64,000 nt of DNA from Fluviicola sp. (GTDB lineage: Bacteria > Bacteroidota > Bacteroidia > Flavobacteriales_D > Crocinitomicaceae): contig JARWZO010000005.1 in assembly GCA_029866325.1 (NCBI GenBank), positions 1 to 64,000 of the forward strand, written 5' to 3'. The translations under genes and the position numbers were made by a program. The notes below the pieces were generated by a model. It was not told where the DNA came from and made no database searches. It saw only the letters and a program-made list of their open reading frames with translations. Position 1 is the stretch's first letter; the number at the start of each line of letters is the position of its first letter. Below are positions 25,048 to 34,268 of this stretch, one piece after another.

Positions 25048-25707
25048 ATGAACGACCGTTTTGCGATACCGGAACTAGATGCCCAACAGGAACTCCTGAA
25101 GCAACAACTCGATTTTTCAACCGAAAACAGCTTTGTTCCAAAGCCGGGCGACCGCATTGTTACCATTGATGTGCGTTACCTCGAAAACGGAATGGCGCAG
25201 GTAGGAGTAGACACCGTACTTTTTCCGGACACGGTATTGCCCGTTGAAACAATTATGATTCCGGCAACCGATCTACCTTACGTGCCCGGTTACATGTCGT
25301 TTTACGAAGGTCCGGTTGTGTTGGCTGCGCTAGAAGAGTATGCCGTAAGAAATCCGTCGCCGCAACTCATTATTGTCGATGGTCACGGTATTGCGCATCC
25401 GCGTCAGTTTGGGCTGGCTTGTTATATCGGCGCAAAAACGGGCTTGCCTACTATCGGTCTTGCGAAAAAAAACCTGCTTCCCTTTTCCAAAGCCAATTTC
25501 ACAAAGAGTGAGCAGCGACATCCGTTTTATTTGAATGAAAGCCTTGTGGGAATGGCAGTGCGTTTGCAACCCGAAATCAATCCGGTTTTTGTGAGTGTTG
25601 GAAATCGTATGGAACTCGAAACAGCGTTGGAACTGATCCAAACGCTTACCACCAACTTCCGCTTGCCGGATAATCTGCGAAGGGCAGATGCCGCTTCCAG
25701 AAAATAA
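25048..25707 (+). CDS. nfi: Endonuclease V (deoxyinosine 3' endonuclease)
   Basis: 219 aa. Family signatures are VTIDVRY (first catalytic Asp), YVPGYMSFYEGP with the conserved PGY wedge and Glu, VDGHGIAHPRQFGLA with the second Asp, and the C-terminal RMELETALELI...RLPDNLRRAD. It cleaves the second phosphodiester 3' of deoxyinosine to start repair of deaminated adenine. It follows the second immunity gene by 10 nt, although functionally it is a core repair gene. Confidence 0.94.
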   Translation: MNDRFAIPELDAQQELLKQQLDFSTENSFVPKPGDRIVTIDVRYLENGMAQVGVDTVLFPDTVLPVETIMIPATDLPYVPGYMSFYEGPVVLAALEEYAVRNPSPQLIIVDGHGIAHPRQFGLACYIGAKTGLPTIGLAKKNLLPFSKANFTKSEQRHPFYLNESLVGMAVRLQPEINPVFVSVGNRMELETALELIQTLTTNFRLPDNLRRADAASRK

Positions 25708-25757
25708 TTGTGAGTTTAACAGGACTTTTTATTCGATATATTTGTAAAAAACTTGCT

Positions 25758-26597
25758 ATGCGTCACCTTCTATCTGTCTTTTTGTTGTGTTCAATCAGTT
25801 CCGCTTTTCTTGCTCAAGATACCATTGCAACGTATTTTGACATATTAGGAAATCCAACAACCAACGTCTACGCTTCAACTTTTTTTCGATCAAAGATCAG
25901 CAGTTCCAAGCCCACTAAAACATATTATTGGGGAGAATCAACGAACGGTAATATGGCTTTTAAACCTTCACAGATTTCTAAAAAAAACGGGATTTTTGTG
26001 TTTCTTAATCGGGAGGGTGAAATCTTTTGGGAAATATCATTTCGCGATAATAAGCTACATGGTGAAATGATTAAACGCTACGAAGATGGTAAAGTGTCTG
26101 AGCGTGAAAATTTTAAGAATGGTGTTAGAGATAGCACTTGCACCTATTACCACAAAAACGGCGTGATTTCATCCATAGAAATCTATAAAGAAGATTCATT
26201 GATTTCGTATACGTTTTTCAGTGAAGATGGGCAACGAGATACCGTGTCAACGTCAACTGAAATCAATGCCGAGTTCCCCGGTGGATTAAAAGCCTTGACG
26301 CGCTACTTGGCTGATTCCATTCAGTACCCTCAGGCTGCCATTGAATTGGGTATTGAAGGCAAATGTTTTCTCCAGTTTCAAGTAGATGAAACGGGAAAAA
26401 TATCCGATATTCAAGTTATGCGTGGCGTACCCGATTGCCCTGAGTGTGATGCGGAAAGTGTGCGCGTTGTAAAAGCGATGCCTAATTGGACCCCCAGCAA
26501 AATGCACAATAGGTATTGCTCCTCCGTCTTCAACTTACCAATTTCATTTAAGTTATGGAACGGAGAAGAAGTAAAGAAAAAACGGCGTAATAAATGA
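25758..26597 (+). CDS. Secreted MORN-like plus TonB-C-terminal domain protein
   Basis: 279 aa. I chose MRHLLSVFLLCSISSAFLAQ (signal peptide) as the start; an exact -7 box TATATTTG (25737-25744) lies 13 nt upstream. Residues about 80-165 form toxin-antitoxin YwqK/MORN-like repeats (GEIFWEISFRDNKLHG, GVRDSTCTYYHKNGV). The C-terminus is a TonB-C-type domain: EFPGGLKALTRYLADSIQYP ... MRGVPDCPECDAESVRV ... MPNWTP. The CPEC pair is shared with the minus-strand cluster at 43.5-48 kb. There is no N-terminal transmembrane anchor or proline stretch, so it is not a classical TonB. Confidence 0.8.
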   Translation: MRHLLSVFLLCSISSAFLAQDTIATYFDILGNPTTNVYASTFFRSKISSSKPTKTYYWGESTNGNMAFKPSQISKKNGIFVFLNREGEIFWEISFRDNKLHGEMIKRYEDGKVSERENFKNGVRDSTCTYYHKNGVISSIEIYKEDSLISYTFFSEDGQRDTVSTSTEINAEFPGGLKALTRYLADSIQYPQAAIELGIEGKCFLQFQVDETGKISDIQVMRGVPDCPECDAESVRVVKAMPNWTPSKMHNRYCSSVFNLPISFKLWNGEEVKKKRRNK

Positions 26598-26699
26598 CCT
26601 GAGATTGATGGGTTCTTAAGTTTAAGTAAGGTGGAGAGTTTATTTCTAAACTTAGAAACTTAAAAAACTGACCAACTCAAAAACGGCTGAACTCAATAA

Positions 26700-26966
26700 C
26701 TATTCCTCACAGCTCTCCATCCGTTCTTTCATTTCCGGACCGGGCATGTGTTCAAACTCGGCGCATTTTTTCCGCTTATCAGCTTTGAGTTTCTGCAATT
26801 CTTGTTCGTCTTTTTTGGTGGAACCGTTCTGCAAAATAGCATTGGCCTTTTTGTTGAGTTTATTGCCCGATTCAATGCATGCGCAAATAGTATCCGGTTC
26901 GCTACATGCACCAAGCGCAAGCACCGTTAAACCAACAAAAAAAGCATTCCGACAAACTCTATTCAT
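26700..26966 (-). CDS. Small lipoprotein of unknown function
   Basis: 88 aa. The lipobox LALGAC puts the lipidated cysteine at residue 21. The mature part is short and strongly charged (TKKDEQELQKLKADKRKKC), probably a helix, with several cysteines (CACIESG, KKCAEF, ESCEE). Other frames on both strands overlap it, but only this one has a signal. No family recognised. Confidence 0.65.
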   Translation of the reverse strand: MNRVCRNAFFVGLTVLALGACSEPDTICACIESGNKLNKKANAILQNGSTKKDEQELQKLKADKRKKCAEFEHMPGPEMKERMESCEE

Positions 26967-27052
26967 AGCGTGAATTTTACCTGCAAAAATAGGAGTTTTA
27001 AATTCATGAGTTTCTAAACCTAAAAACTCATAAAACGTAGAAACGAATGAAC

Positions 27053-28774
27053 TTAAAAACTCACTTTAACTATTCTGCTTTGCGCCAATCCGGCCGTTCC
27101 CGAAAAACGCACCACATACACCCCATTCGGAAAAGCACTCAGATTTACCTCTTGGTTGATCAATTTACCTGCTGCCAATTGTTTACCGTCTAATCCGATA
27201 ATGGTATAAGCATCATATTCATCGTGTGCGTCTAAGTGTACAATACCTGTTGTAGGATTCGGATCAACAATAAGGGTTTTCAGATTGGTTTCGGCGAGAC
27301 CTTCCAACCAAAATTCAGCAGCTCCAATATCGGCACGAATACCCCAAATTCTCGGACCACCGAAAAACCCTTGGTCGCCCAATTCTAGCTCGCTTAGCGA
27401 AGGGTTTCCATTGTCGATAGCAACAGAAGGATTAGACCAATTAGTAAAATCCAGTGAGAAATACCAGTCACCTGTTTGCATAACGCTAAAAACGGGATCG
27501 CCAAATACACCGTTGGTTTCTAAACCGGCCAACTGAAATTCGGCCAATGTAAATTGTCCGTCGGTTGTTTCAATCAGGTTGCTCGAATCGAGCGCTTCAT
27601 TGTAGTATAAGTTGTAATTGAAATGCAACCCAATAATAGTAGTTGAAACCGTAACGGCCCTGTTTTGATCGTTAGTGAAGAAAATGTTGTTTTCAAATAA
27701 ACAATTGGGCGCATAACTAAGTGCCAATTCGCCATTGCCATCTTGGAGGGTGTCGTTTTGAAACAAGGTATTATTGTAAACCGTCGAATTCTCTACACTT
27801 CCCGATAAACTAGGGTAATCATAACCGCCAAAGGCAATTCCGGTGTAGGCGTTAAAACGAAGGATATTGTTGCGCACCATAATCTCAGAAGCCGTTTTTC
27901 CGGGATGTTCACAACCCACTTCAATGCCGTAATCGTTGTTATAACACGAATTTCGCTCAATCGTAATGGCTTTTGCGCCGTCTACATAAATACCGCCACA
28001 GGCAGCATACGGCGAATTGCAATAACGCACCCTATTGTCGGTAATAGATCCGTTGCGCGCCTGATCCAATAAAGAATCTGAACACGTTCCTTCGTGTCCA
28101 ATGGCAACGATCCCGATATTGGTCAAGGAATAAACATCATTGTCGCGCACCTGAAACCCGTCTACGTTTCCGTTTACCGCAATGCCCTCGCTGTATCCGA
28201 GGCGGCAATTAAAGACGCTGTTGCGTTCAATAAGCAAGTCGGAAATAGCTTGTGCCGGATCGGTTCCAAACACAATAATGGCTTGAGCATTGGTGCTTGC
28301 GTTGGCTGTATCCGACGCATTGGCCGAAAAATGAATGTCGTGGATGTAATTGTTGGATAACGTAATTCCCTGACAATTGCCTTCTACCAAAATTCCCTGT
28401 GCATCGTTCATCACATTGTCTTGCAATTCCAGTTGGTTGATGGTGATATACGATTGATTGAAAATGGCAATCAGTGCATTTTGAGAAGTCAACCCCGATC
28501 CGTCGATCACTGGAAGTGGAAAACCTCCGGTAATTCGAATGGGATTTCCTGCCGTTCCGCTCACATTCAAGGTAATCTTTTCGTTGTAAGAACCCGCTCC
28601 CACATGCAGCACATCGCCAGGTTGCAGCTGATCAACGGCATATTGAAGTGTTTGCCATGGACCGCCCACATTACCGGTGTTGCCATCATTTCCGGAAGGA
28701 GAAACATAATAATCAGCGGCAAAACCAACAGTAAACAACCCGAAGGTAAAAAGAAGGAGGAAAAGGTGTTTCAT
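27053..28774 (-). CDS. Right-handed beta-helix T9SS cargo protein
   Basis: 573 aa. The start MKHLFLLLFTFGLFTVGFA is a signal peptide. AADYYVSPSGNDGNTGNVGGPWQTLQYAVDQLQPGDVLHVGAG is the standard opening of parallel beta-helix surface proteins. The middle (about 80-400) has many short NN/G-containing rungs (ITIERNSCYNNDYGIEV, ITDNRVRYCNSPYAACGGIYVDG), NosD/pectate-lyase-like. The C-terminal 75 residues (TLIVDPNPTTGIVHLD ... NGVYVVRF) form a type A T9SS sorting domain. No catalytic site is clear; it is probably an adhesin or polysaccharide-binding protein. Confidence 0.88.
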   Translation of the reverse strand: MKHLFLLLFTFGLFTVGFAADYYVSPSGNDGNTGNVGGPWQTLQYAVDQLQPGDVLHVGAGSYNEKITLNVSGTAGNPIRITGGFPLPVIDGSGLTSQNALIAIFNQSYITINQLELQDNVMNDAQGILVEGNCQGITLSNNYIHDIHFSANASDTANASTNAQAIIVFGTDPAQAISDLLIERNSVFNCRLGYSEGIAVNGNVDGFQVRDNDVYSLTNIGIVAIGHEGTCSDSLLDQARNGSITDNRVRYCNSPYAACGGIYVDGAKAITIERNSCYNNDYGIEVGCEHPGKTASEIMVRNNILRFNAYTGIAFGGYDYPSLSGSVENSTVYNNTLFQNDTLQDGNGELALSYAPNCLFENNIFFTNDQNRAVTVSTTIIGLHFNYNLYYNEALDSSNLIETTDGQFTLAEFQLAGLETNGVFGDPVFSVMQTGDWYFSLDFTNWSNPSVAIDNGNPSLSELELGDQGFFGGPRIWGIRADIGAAEFWLEGLAETNLKTLIVDPNPTTGIVHLDAHDEYDAYTIIGLDGKQLAAGKLINQEVNLSAFPNGVYVVRFSGTAGLAQSRIVKVSF

Positions 28775-28899
28775 GGTGCAGTGTTTTGGTAAAGGTAGAG
28801 AGAAAATAAAGATCGTAAAAAACAACTGCTTAAAGAATGATAACAACGTTCTGTAGTTCCACCAATAGTTATTACTTTTCGGCTACGAATTTGATTTAC

Positions 28900-30030
28900 A
28901 TGCAGTCCAAACTTCCCAATATAGGCACAACCATTTTTACTACCATGTCTAAAATGGCAACCGATTACAATGCCATTAACTTGTCGCAGGGTTTTCCCAA
29001 TTTCCCCATTGATGAACGTTTGCAGGAATTATTGACCAAAAACGTGCAGGAAAATGTGCATCAATACGCTCCCATGGCGGGCTTGCCGGTGTTGCAGGAA
29101 CAATTGGCGTTGTTGGTGGCAGATCGTTATAACCGCACCATTGATCCGTCAACGGAATTATTGGTAACTGCCGGAGCAACACAGGGCATTTTTACCGCTG
29201 TTCAGGCGCTGGTACAATTTGGTGATGAGGTCGTGATCATCGATCCGGCGTATGATTGTTACGATCCTGCTATTGTGCTGGCCGGTGGGAAACCCGTTCA
29301 CGTAGCCATGCGCGAAGATTTTACCATCAACTGGAGCGAATTGCGCGAGGTGATTTCGCAGCGAACCAAACTCTTGTTCATCAACAATCCGCACAATCCT
29401 TCAGGGCGCATGCTGGATGAAAACGACGAGCAGGCACTCGTGCAATTGATGAACGATTTTCCGAATTTATTGTTGCTTTCGGATGAGGTGTATGAATTCA
29501 TCCACTTTGAAACACCGCACCGCTCGGCACACGATCACGAGGTATTAAGACAGCGCTCAGTGATCGTATCGTCGTTTGGTAAAACATTCCACATAACGGG
29601 CTGGAAAGTCGGGTATATGATTGCGCCTGAAAACCTGATGAAGGAAATCAAAAAAGTACACCAATACCTGGTGTTTTCGGTGAATAGTGTGGCCCAAAAA
29701 ACCTTGGCCGATTACCTGACTATTGCCGACGTGAGTGTGTTGGGGCAATTTTATCAGGAAAAGCGCGGCCGTTTTGGCGAACTCATGAAAAGTAGCCGTT
29801 TTGAATTATTACCCTGTGAAGGAACGTACTTTCAAACGGCTCGATACAAGGCTATTTCCGACCAATCCGACGTGGCTTTCTGCACCTGGCTGGCTCAGGA
29901 AGCAGGCGTAGCCGCTATTCCGCTTTCGGTTTTTTTCAAAGACGAACGCGATTACCAAACCGTGCGTTTTTGTTTTGCCAAAACAGATGAAACCCTTCAA
30001 TTAGCAGCCCAACGATTATGCGCAATTTAA
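28900..30030 (+). CDS. ybdL: Methionine/aromatic aminotransferase (PLP-dependent)
   Basis: 376 aa. The start MQSKLPNIGTTIFTTMSKMA matches the family. Class I/II aminotransferase features are INLSQGFPNFP, the Asn-Pro substrate site INNPHNPSGR, the Asp-Tyr pair LLSDEVYEFI and the PLP lysine in SSFGKTFHITGWKVGY. It is closest to YbdL-type methionine aminotransferases, which prefer Met, His and Phe and use glutamine as amino donor. It overlaps the omega-amidase gene by 13 nt. Together they would transaminate 4-methylthio-2-oxobutanoate with Gln and hydrolyse the resulting alpha-ketoglutaramate, the last steps of methionine salvage. Confidence 0.9.
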   Translation: MQSKLPNIGTTIFTTMSKMATDYNAINLSQGFPNFPIDERLQELLTKNVQENVHQYAPMAGLPVLQEQLALLVADRYNRTIDPSTELLVTAGATQGIFTAVQALVQFGDEVVIIDPAYDCYDPAIVLAGGKPVHVAMREDFTINWSELREVISQRTKLLFINNPHNPSGRMLDENDEQALVQLMNDFPNLLLLSDEVYEFIHFETPHRSAHDHEVLRQRSVIVSSFGKTFHITGWKVGYMIAPENLMKEIKKVHQYLVFSVNSVAQKTLADYLTIADVSVLGQFYQEKRGRFGELMKSSRFELLPCEGTYFQTARYKAISDQSDVAFCTWLAQEAGVAAIPLSVFFKDERDYQTVRFCFAKTDETLQLAAQRLCAI

Positions 30031-30812
30031 GAGTTACCCTTGCACAGGTGAATCAGGTATGGGAAGACAAGGCAGCCAACCTGCATCACTTTGAACAACT
30101 CCTTGAACCGGTTTCTGAAACCGATTTGATCGTGCTTCCGGAACTATTCCACACAGCATTTAGCATGAACGGCGAAGCATTGGCCGAACCGATGGATGAC
30201 TCGCAAGCGCTACGTTGGTTAAGACGAATGGCGCGCGAAAAAAACGCAGCATTTTATACTTCTTTCATTGCGCGTGATGAAGGGAAATTGCACAATCGCG
30301 GTGTTTTTGTGGAACCGTCGGGCACCATCCATGTTTACGATAAACGAAAAACCTTCGGGTTGGCAGGTGAAAATGCTGTTTACACTGCCGGAACTACCGA
30401 ACAAATTGTCGACTATTTAGGATGGAAAATCAACCTGCAGGTTTGTTACGATTTGCGCTTTCCTGAAAACATCCGAAACGGTTTATCGGAAGACGGATCA
30501 GCCCGATACGATGTGTTAATGTATGTGGCCAACTGGCCCGAACGGCGCGCTAGTCACTGGAAAGCATTATTGAAGGCCCGTGCGATAGAAAACCAATGTT
30601 TTGTAGTAGGAGTGAACCGTGTGGGAACGGATGCACTTGAATTGAGCTATTCCGGCGACAGTGTGATTCACTCAGCCTTGGGTGAAGAAATAGTGCAATT
30701 GGGCGCCAATGAAGAAATCCACACTACCGAACTGTCTTTGTTAGACTTACAACAAGTGCGAGAGAAGCTACCCTTTTTAAGCGATAGCAACTACCGTTTA
30801 TTCAACAGATAA
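30018..30812 (+). CDS. yafV: Omega-amidase (nitrilase superfamily, YafV-like)
   Basis: 264 aa. The nitrilase triad is E42 (VLPELF), K109 (YDKRKTF) and C143 (VCYDLRFPE), with the second Glu region downstream. NWPERRASHWKALLKARAIENQ is the typical following segment. Omega-amidase hydrolyses alpha-ketoglutaramate and alpha-ketosuccinamate to ammonia and a keto acid. The start codon lies inside the aminotransferase gene, indicating translational coupling, and it makes that Gln-dependent transamination irreversible. Confidence 0.92.
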   Translation: MRNLRVTLAQVNQVWEDKAANLHHFEQLLEPVSETDLIVLPELFHTAFSMNGEALAEPMDDSQALRWLRRMAREKNAAFYTSFIARDEGKLHNRGVFVEPSGTIHVYDKRKTFGLAGENAVYTAGTTEQIVDYLGWKINLQVCYDLRFPENIRNGLSEDGSARYDVLMYVANWPERRASHWKALLKARAIENQCFVVGVNRVGTDALELSYSGDSVIHSALGEEIVQLGANEEIHTTELSLLDLQQVREKLPFLSDSNYRLFNR

Positions 30813-30856
30813 TACCTTTTACATAAAAAAATAACCATAAAATAACAAGAAGCTAC

Positions 30857-30864
30857 TATATTTG
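30857..30864 (+). promoter_or_regulatory. -7 box for the large T9SS cargo gene
   Basis: TATATTTG, an exact TAnnTTTG match, lies 21 nt before the ATG at 30886. No clear -33 TTG is seen at 19 nt. Confidence 0.5.
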
Positions 30865-30885
30865 GTAGAATTAATAAACTAAATT

Positions 30886-32742
30886 ATGAGAAAACAAGTT
30901 ACATTACTCTCTGGTTTGGCATTGTTAGCAGGAACAGCGTTCGCACAGCAGAACATTCCAACAAGACAAGCTAAGCCTTCGAAATTTGCTGCTTCAAACG
31001 GCATCGAAAACAAAAAAAATGAAGGTGTATTGAAAGCCGGAGGAGATCTTCTTTGGGAGGATGACTTCAGCGGTGCAAATCCTTGGACGATCACTACTGC
31101 TGGTCAAGGTACATTTATCATTGGTACGAACGCACACCCTCAAATGGTGAGCAATGCCACCTACCTTGGTAACATGGCTTCAACATCATTTGCTAACGGT
31201 TTTGTGTTCTTCAACGGTGCTCAACACTTGGTAGCTGGAGCTGTTGATCCACAAAACACATCTGTTACTTCTGAAGTAATCGATTTTACAGGAATTCAAA
31301 CAATCAGTTTAACGTTCGAGCAACGCTACCGTGCGTTTAACACTGATGTAACGTATGTTGAGTTCTCAGCTGATGGTGGTGCTACATGGACATTTTCAGA
31401 AGCGGTAAACGTTGCGGTTCCTACAAACGGACCATCTCAGCAAAACACAATCACCTTGGATCTTCCTGTTGGTGCTACTGCTAACGGTATGATTCGTTTC
31501 CGTTGGGAAAACTTGTCAGACGATAACGCTTTTGGTAGTGGTTACGGATGGTGTATTGATGACGTAAAAATCTACGAAGGTTACGGTGATAACGTATCAT
31601 TGCTTTATACTTACAGTGGTGTAGGTGCTCAAGTATTGCAGTATTCTAAATTCCCTTTAACACAAACGGCAACTGCTGGAAACATTTCTTTCGGAGCTGA
31701 ATTCAAAAATGTTGGTTACAACTCACAAAATGCGTCTTTGCACGTAACTTCAGGTGCGTATGATGCTACAGGTTCCGCAGTAACTACACCAGCATTTACA
31801 ATTGATTCTGTTGAAATTCTTACTGCCGCAGGTAAAGCAATGCCTACAGCTGTTGGAGTATCTAACTTCACATTTGAAATTACTGCTGCCGGTCCATTGG
31901 ATGTAACAGCTGACGATTCAAGAACAGTTGGTTTTGAAGTAACACCTACTATTTATGCCGTTGACCGTTTCGACGGAACTCCTGGGTCTATCGATGGTGC
32001 TTTCGAGCAATGGTCTTCACCTTCAGGTGACCCTGCAATCGGAACGATATATGAAATTTTCGAAGATGCTGAAATCGGTTCTATCGATATCGGTATCGCT
32101 GAAGTTGATGTTGAAGCAGATTACATTGGACGTGAGTTCTTGGGTAAAATTTACAAATTGAACGACGTAAGTGGTGCGTTTGAATACTACGATGAGTCTG
32201 ATCCAAAATTGTTGGAGGCTGCAGATTTCGGAACAATCGTGAAAATGAAAATGGTAAACAGCACAATTACTGTAGGACCAGGTCTTTACTTAGCATTGGC
32301 TGCTAGTTACACTGGTGGTGAAGTTCCGGTTATGTTCTCAGGAATGGCTCCTGCTGGAACTACTTTAGGATTGGATGGTGCAGACGTAATCCGTTTGGCT
32401 TCTGATGCTGCTACTCCGAATATCGTTGAAGCTCCTGTAGTTCGTTTTGATTTCCAAAGCTACGTTGGTGTTAACGAATTGGAAGATGTTGCAGGTATCA
32501 GCGCTTCTCCAAACCCGTTCACAAACGCAACTGAAATTAGCTTCAACTTGAAAGCTGATGCTCAAGTATCTATCGTAGTAACAGATTTGGCTGGTCGTGT
32601 AGTAATGACTATCCCTACTGCTAACTACAATGCAGGTGCACAAAAAGTATCTATCGATGGCGCTTCTTTGAACGCTGGTGTTTACAACTACACATTGACA
32701 GTTGGAAACAACGTTGTTACAAAACGTATCGTTAAAAAATAA
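30886..32742 (+). CDS. Abundant-type T9SS-secreted protein
   Basis: 618 aa. A signal peptide (MRKQVTLLSGLALLAGTAFA) is followed by WEDDFSGANPWTITT, a jelly-roll or MAM-like domain (about 45-230: VEFSADGGATWTFSEAVNV, GMIRFRWENLSDDNAFGSGYGWCIDDVKIYEG). A beta-rich middle region comes next. The C-terminal 75 residues (ISASPNPFTNATEISFNL ... LNAGVYNYTLTVGNN) form a type A sorting domain that directs export by the type IX system. Codon use is strongly biased to a few codons (GGT, GCT, AAC), as in highly expressed genes. Own promoter and strong terminator. Confidence 0.85.
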   Translation: MRKQVTLLSGLALLAGTAFAQQNIPTRQAKPSKFAASNGIENKKNEGVLKAGGDLLWEDDFSGANPWTITTAGQGTFIIGTNAHPQMVSNATYLGNMASTSFANGFVFFNGAQHLVAGAVDPQNTSVTSEVIDFTGIQTISLTFEQRYRAFNTDVTYVEFSADGGATWTFSEAVNVAVPTNGPSQQNTITLDLPVGATANGMIRFRWENLSDDNAFGSGYGWCIDDVKIYEGYGDNVSLLYTYSGVGAQVLQYSKFPLTQTATAGNISFGAEFKNVGYNSQNASLHVTSGAYDATGSAVTTPAFTIDSVEILTAAGKAMPTAVGVSNFTFEITAAGPLDVTADDSRTVGFEVTPTIYAVDRFDGTPGSIDGAFEQWSSPSGDPAIGTIYEIFEDAEIGSIDIGIAEVDVEADYIGREFLGKIYKLNDVSGAFEYYDESDPKLLEAADFGTIVKMKMVNSTITVGPGLYLALAASYTGGEVPVMFSGMAPAGTTLGLDGADVIRLASDAATPNIVEAPVVRFDFQSYVGVNELEDVAGISASPNPFTNATEISFNLKADAQVSIVVTDLAGRVVMTIPTANYNAGAQKVSIDGASLNAGVYNYTLTVGNNVVTKRIVKK

Positions 32743-32762
32743 GCTATTCTTTAGCTGAATTG

Positions 32763-32806
32763 AAAGTCCCGTTCGTCCGCCTAAGGCAGATGGACGGGAC
32801 TTTTTC
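32763..32806 (+). terminator. Strong terminator after the T9SS cargo
   Basis: AAAGTCCCGT...ACGGGACTTTTT forms a long stem whose tip is GTCCGCC-TAA-GGCAGAT, the same unit as in the recA terminator. Confidence 0.88.
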
Positions 32807-32818
32807 GTTAACTTATAT

Positions 32819-32878
32819 CCAAAACAACGAAGCAGTTTGGTGCTTTTTAGACACCGTCATCAAAATTCAATTACAAGA
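32819..32878. repeat. Half copy of the palindromic element at 49297
   Basis: AAAACAACGAAGCAGTT (32821-32837) is identical to 49383-49399, and the following bases (GGTGCTTTTTAGACACC, then CATCAAAA) resemble the right end of that element. The left half is missing. It lies in the 208-nt gap before holB, which otherwise holds nothing I can name. Confidence 0.5.
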
Positions 32879-32950
32879 TCTAACGTTCCACCGCAACAAT
32901 TAAAGCATACCACTTACTTCCCAAACTAAAATTAACCCTAATTTTAGGCC

Positions 32951-34066
32951 ATGCAATTTTCGGCAGTTATCGGGCAAGACGAACTTAAACACCATTTGCT
33001 TCACGAAGTACAAGGTGGTAAAATCAGTCATGCGCAATTGTTTCTGGGGAAACCCGGTTACGGTTCATTGCCTCTCGCTTTGGCTTTTGTGCAATACCTG
33101 TTCTGCGAAAACCGATCACAAATGGATAGTTGCGGAGAATGTGCCCAATGCAGAAAAGTAAGTGAATTACAACATCCAGATCTTCATTTTTCCTTTCCTA
33201 CCGTATTGGCGATTGCCAAAAAAGCGGATGCTTTTATTAGTGATTGGCGAAAACAACTCAAGGAAAATCCGTATTTCAACTTACACGATTGGACCAAACG
33301 CATCGATTCGTCGGAACGCAAGCCTATTATCGGTGTGGATGAAAGTTTGGAGATCATCAAAAAACTCAACCTCAAATCGTTTGAAGGCGGTTATAAAGTA
33401 ATGGTGATTTGGATGGCGGAAGAGATGAATGCCGATTGTGCCAACAAGTTGCTCAAGATTCTAGAGGAACCCACACCGAAAACGCTCTTTATTCTCCTTG
33501 CCGAAGCGCAAGATAAAATGCTTACCACCATTCTTTCGCGTACACAGATTGTACGTGTTACAATGTTGCCTACCGATACCGTACAACAAGCCTTGGAACA
33601 GCGCGGAATCACGAAAGCAACAGCCGCCAGTATTGCCGGAAGAAGCGATGGAGATTTTATAGAAGCGCAGCATTTATTGGGTGACACCGAAGAAAGCGAC
33701 TACAACCGCGAATTGTTCATCCAACTCATGCGGGTGTGTTTCAAGAAAGATGTCAACGGAATGTTAGCCTGGACAGATGCCATTGCCACCCAAACCCGCG
33801 AAGGTCAAAAGCTGTTTCTGAAATACGCCCTGCACATGGTGCGCCAAAGTATCCTGAAGAATTACACACAGGAAATGCTCACCAAAGTTTCTACCGAAGA
33901 AGCCGAATTTCTCAAAAATTTCGCACGATTCATTACCAACAACAACGTGATGGATTTTATGCAGCTTTTCAATGATTCGCATTATCATTTGGAGCGTAAT
34001 GCACATGCCAAGTTGTTGTTTACGCAGTTGTGTTTTCAGGTGATGCGGTTTATTCATAGAGCTTAA
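32951..34066 (+). CDS. holB: DNA polymerase III delta' subunit
   Basis: 371 aa. It opens with FSAVIGQDELKHHLLHEVQGGKISHAQLFLGKPGYG. The P-loop region lacks the GKT lysine-threonine, as expected for the non-ATPase delta' subunit. A zinc module CGECAQCRK follows, then LLKILEEPTPKTLFILLAEAQDKMLTTILSRTQIVR, the diagnostic SRC-like clamp-loader segment (here SRT). It is part of the sliding-clamp loader. It heads the holB-ricT-gldH-dut group that is conserved in Bacteroidota. Confidence 0.92.
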   Translation: MQFSAVIGQDELKHHLLHEVQGGKISHAQLFLGKPGYGSLPLALAFVQYLFCENRSQMDSCGECAQCRKVSELQHPDLHFSFPTVLAIAKKADAFISDWRKQLKENPYFNLHDWTKRIDSSERKPIIGVDESLEIIKKLNLKSFEGGYKVMVIWMAEEMNADCANKLLKILEEPTPKTLFILLAEAQDKMLTTILSRTQIVRVTMLPTDTVQQALEQRGITKATAASIAGRSDGDFIEAQHLLGDTEESDYNRELFIQLMRVCFKKDVNGMLAWTDAIATQTREGQKLFLKYALHMVRQSILKNYTQEMLTKVSTEEAEFLKNFARFITNNNVMDFMQLFNDSHYHLERNAHAKLLFTQLCFQVMRFIHRA

Positions 34067-34076
34067 AAATGTTGAA

Positions 34077-34127
34077 TGCTTAATTTTTAATGTTGAATTG
34101 AAAAAAGCAACCATTCAAAATTAAGCA
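34077..34127. terminator. Hairpin downstream of holB
   Basis: TGCTTAATTTT (34077-34087) and AAAATTAAGCA (34117-34127) are perfect 11-nt arms around a 29-nt loop. It is AT-rich and could terminate or attenuate transcription between holB and ricT, but there is no strong T tract. Confidence 0.4.
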
Positions 34128-34268
34128 ACCGGAAAAACCCTTTTCAATTTTACATTTTCAATTCCAAATTCGAAAAGATTTATCCACAAACCCATGTTTC
34201 CAAGTCCTTCCGTCATCGCACCAAGCATCACTTCTTTTTCGTATTTTTACCACAAATTCAGATAAACT

